From Microcaldota archaeon (GTDB taxonomy: Archaea; Micrarchaeota; Micrarchaeia; Micrarchaeales; CABMGC01): a stretch of DNA of 6,364 nucleotides. A model generated the notes under the pieces. That model did not search any database, was not told where the DNA came from, and saw nothing but the letters and a program-made list of their open reading frames with translations. The translations under genes and the position numbers were made by a program. This document shows, piece after piece, positions 5,598 through 6,364 of this stretch; the stretch's first letter is position 1, and each line of letters begins with the position of its first letter. The stretch is from positions 1-6,364 of the forward strand of contig JASHTL010000015.1 of NCBI GenBank assembly GCA_030040595.1, in the 5' to 3' direction.

Positions 5598-6364
5598 CTA
5601 AATCAGGCTCTTCACCGCATCTGCTATGTCGCCTGATATGTCTGCAATCTTCGCGCCTTTGCACGGTATCGTATTCGTTCCGTATATTGTGCCAACGCCT
5701 GCATCTGCCATCCTTTTGCCTGCGCCATCAGACATGACGAGATGCACTGCAGCTGCAGCAACGGATTTCGCACCCCTTGAGAGCGCGAACTCAGCGGAGA
5801 TGGCTATTGTGCCGCCTGTGCTTATCACATCGTCCACTATCACAACCTGCTTGTCGTCGAATCTCTGGTCAGGTGCGTTTTTTATCCTTGCGACTCCAGT
5901 CTTAGGGTCCCTCTCCTTGTCAAGGTGCGCGTATCCGCAACCCAGTATTCGCGAGGCGCTCTCTGCAAGGGCTATGCCTCCTTTGTCTGGAGCCAGGACG
6001 AAAGGCTCCGACAGATCCTCTGCGACCCTTTCTATAAGAGTCATCACAGGTTTGACAGAGATGCTTCTGCCCTTGAATGACGAGAGAGGATCATCCTTGT
6101 GCGGTTGCACAGTTATCAGCGAGCTTATGCCTGCATTTCCCAGCATTGCCATGACTATGTTCGCGCTAGCGGCTTCGCCCTCGGTGAAGCTCCTGTTCTG
6201 GCGCATGTAGGCCATGTACGGCACCACCGCAGTAAGGCTGGCGGGACCCATCTCTTTGATCACGCTGGCAGCGAAGACGAGTTCCAGCAGGTGTCTCTCC
6301 TGCGGAGCGTAGAGCGACTGTACTATTACTACATCCTCGCCATGCGCGTCGAACGGCACCTTGA
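5598..6364 (-). CDS. prs: Ribose-phosphate pyrophosphokinase, N-terminus cut by the window edge
   Basis: Makes PRPP from ribose 5-phosphate and ATP, feeding purine, pyrimidine, histidine and related synthesis in the cytoplasm. The open frame runs off the right edge (codons for K-V-P-F-D precede the visible part), so the GTG at 6359 should not be read as a start. About 30-40 residues are missing compared with archaeal enzymes of about 285 aa. Counting from that GTG, visible motifs are EDVVIVQS (8-15), the ATP-site Y-M-R-Q-N-R (51-56), H87, APDKGG (123-128), the catalytic loop with D-K-E-R-D-P (147-152), and the PRPP loop VVIVDDVISTGGT (172-184). The RQNR block is usually RQD in relatives, a mild change. 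The short form without bacterial allosteric extras fits archaeal class I-like enzymes. It lies on the same strand as, and 83 bases upstream of, the DUF4258 gene. Confidence 0.95.
   Translation of the reverse strand, partial: KVPFDAHGEDVVIVQSLYAPQERHLLELVFAASVIKEMGPASLTAVVPYMAYMRQNRSFTEGEAASANIVMAMLGNAGISSLITVQPHKDDPLSSFKGRSISVKPVMTLIERVAEDLSEPFVLAPDKGGIALAESASRILGCGYAHLDKERDPKTGVARIKNAPDQRFDDKQVVIVDDVISTGGTIAISAEFALSRGAKSVAAAAVHLVMSDGAGKRMADAGVGTIYGTNTIPCKGAKIADISGDIADAVKSLI

Noticed and set aside
5626..6210. Plus-strand 194-codon open frame opposite prs.
   Set aside because: It mirrors a well-conserved PRPP synthetase; the opposite frame is open because of codon bias in prs.

Overview
The window looks archaeal, most likely from a small-genome, DPANN-type lineage; a Micrarchaeota-like origin is my guess and cannot be proven from this sequence. 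The archaeal call rests on four things. The glutamyl-tRNA synthetase is the long archaeal/eukaryotic-type enzyme with an N-terminal extension. There is a long-type FKBP with an inserted flap domain and a C-terminal domain. TATA boxes sit at archaeal distances from starts, and Shine-Dalgarno sites match an AUCACCUCC-type 16S tail (GGTGAT, AGGTGA). Isoleucine ATA and arginine AGG codons are frequent. No rRNA, tRNA, CRISPR array, insertion sequence or long repeat was seen.

Layout: (1) 1-560, minus strand: an apparent operon of two tiny membrane proteins (63 and 93 aa, joined by an ATGA overlap), followed by the first 28 codons of a gene that leaves the left edge. (2) 646-969, minus: a 107-aa TPR-like protein with a clear TATA box just upstream. 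(3) 1097-1786, minus: a SlyD/FKBP26-like peptidyl-prolyl isomerase whose true start is probably a CTG behind a perfect GGTGAT. (4) 1936-4948, plus: a three-gene operon made of a secreted protein rich in N-glycosylation sequons, glutamyl-tRNA synthetase (GTG start) and a very basic helical protein of unknown function (TTG start). (5) 5060-5514, minus: a DUF4258-DUF2283 pair of toxin-antitoxin-like organisation in visibly AT-richer DNA. (6) 5598-6364, minus: ribose-phosphate pyrophosphokinase, missing its N-terminus at the right edge.

The conserved genes are housekeeping: tRNA charging, protein folding and PRPP supply. The accessory content is the small-membrane-protein operon, the orphan TPR protein, the sequon-rich secreted protein, the basic protein tied to gltX, and the DUF4258-DUF2283 pair. 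There is no gene-free stretch over 300 bases. The longest gaps are the divergent promoter region 1787-1935, the gap 970-1096 (which holds the TPR gene promoter) and the convergent gap 4949-5059, where nothing convincing is seen. I did not find a large undescribed system. The best candidates for unknown biology are the small membrane operon and the gltX-linked basic protein.
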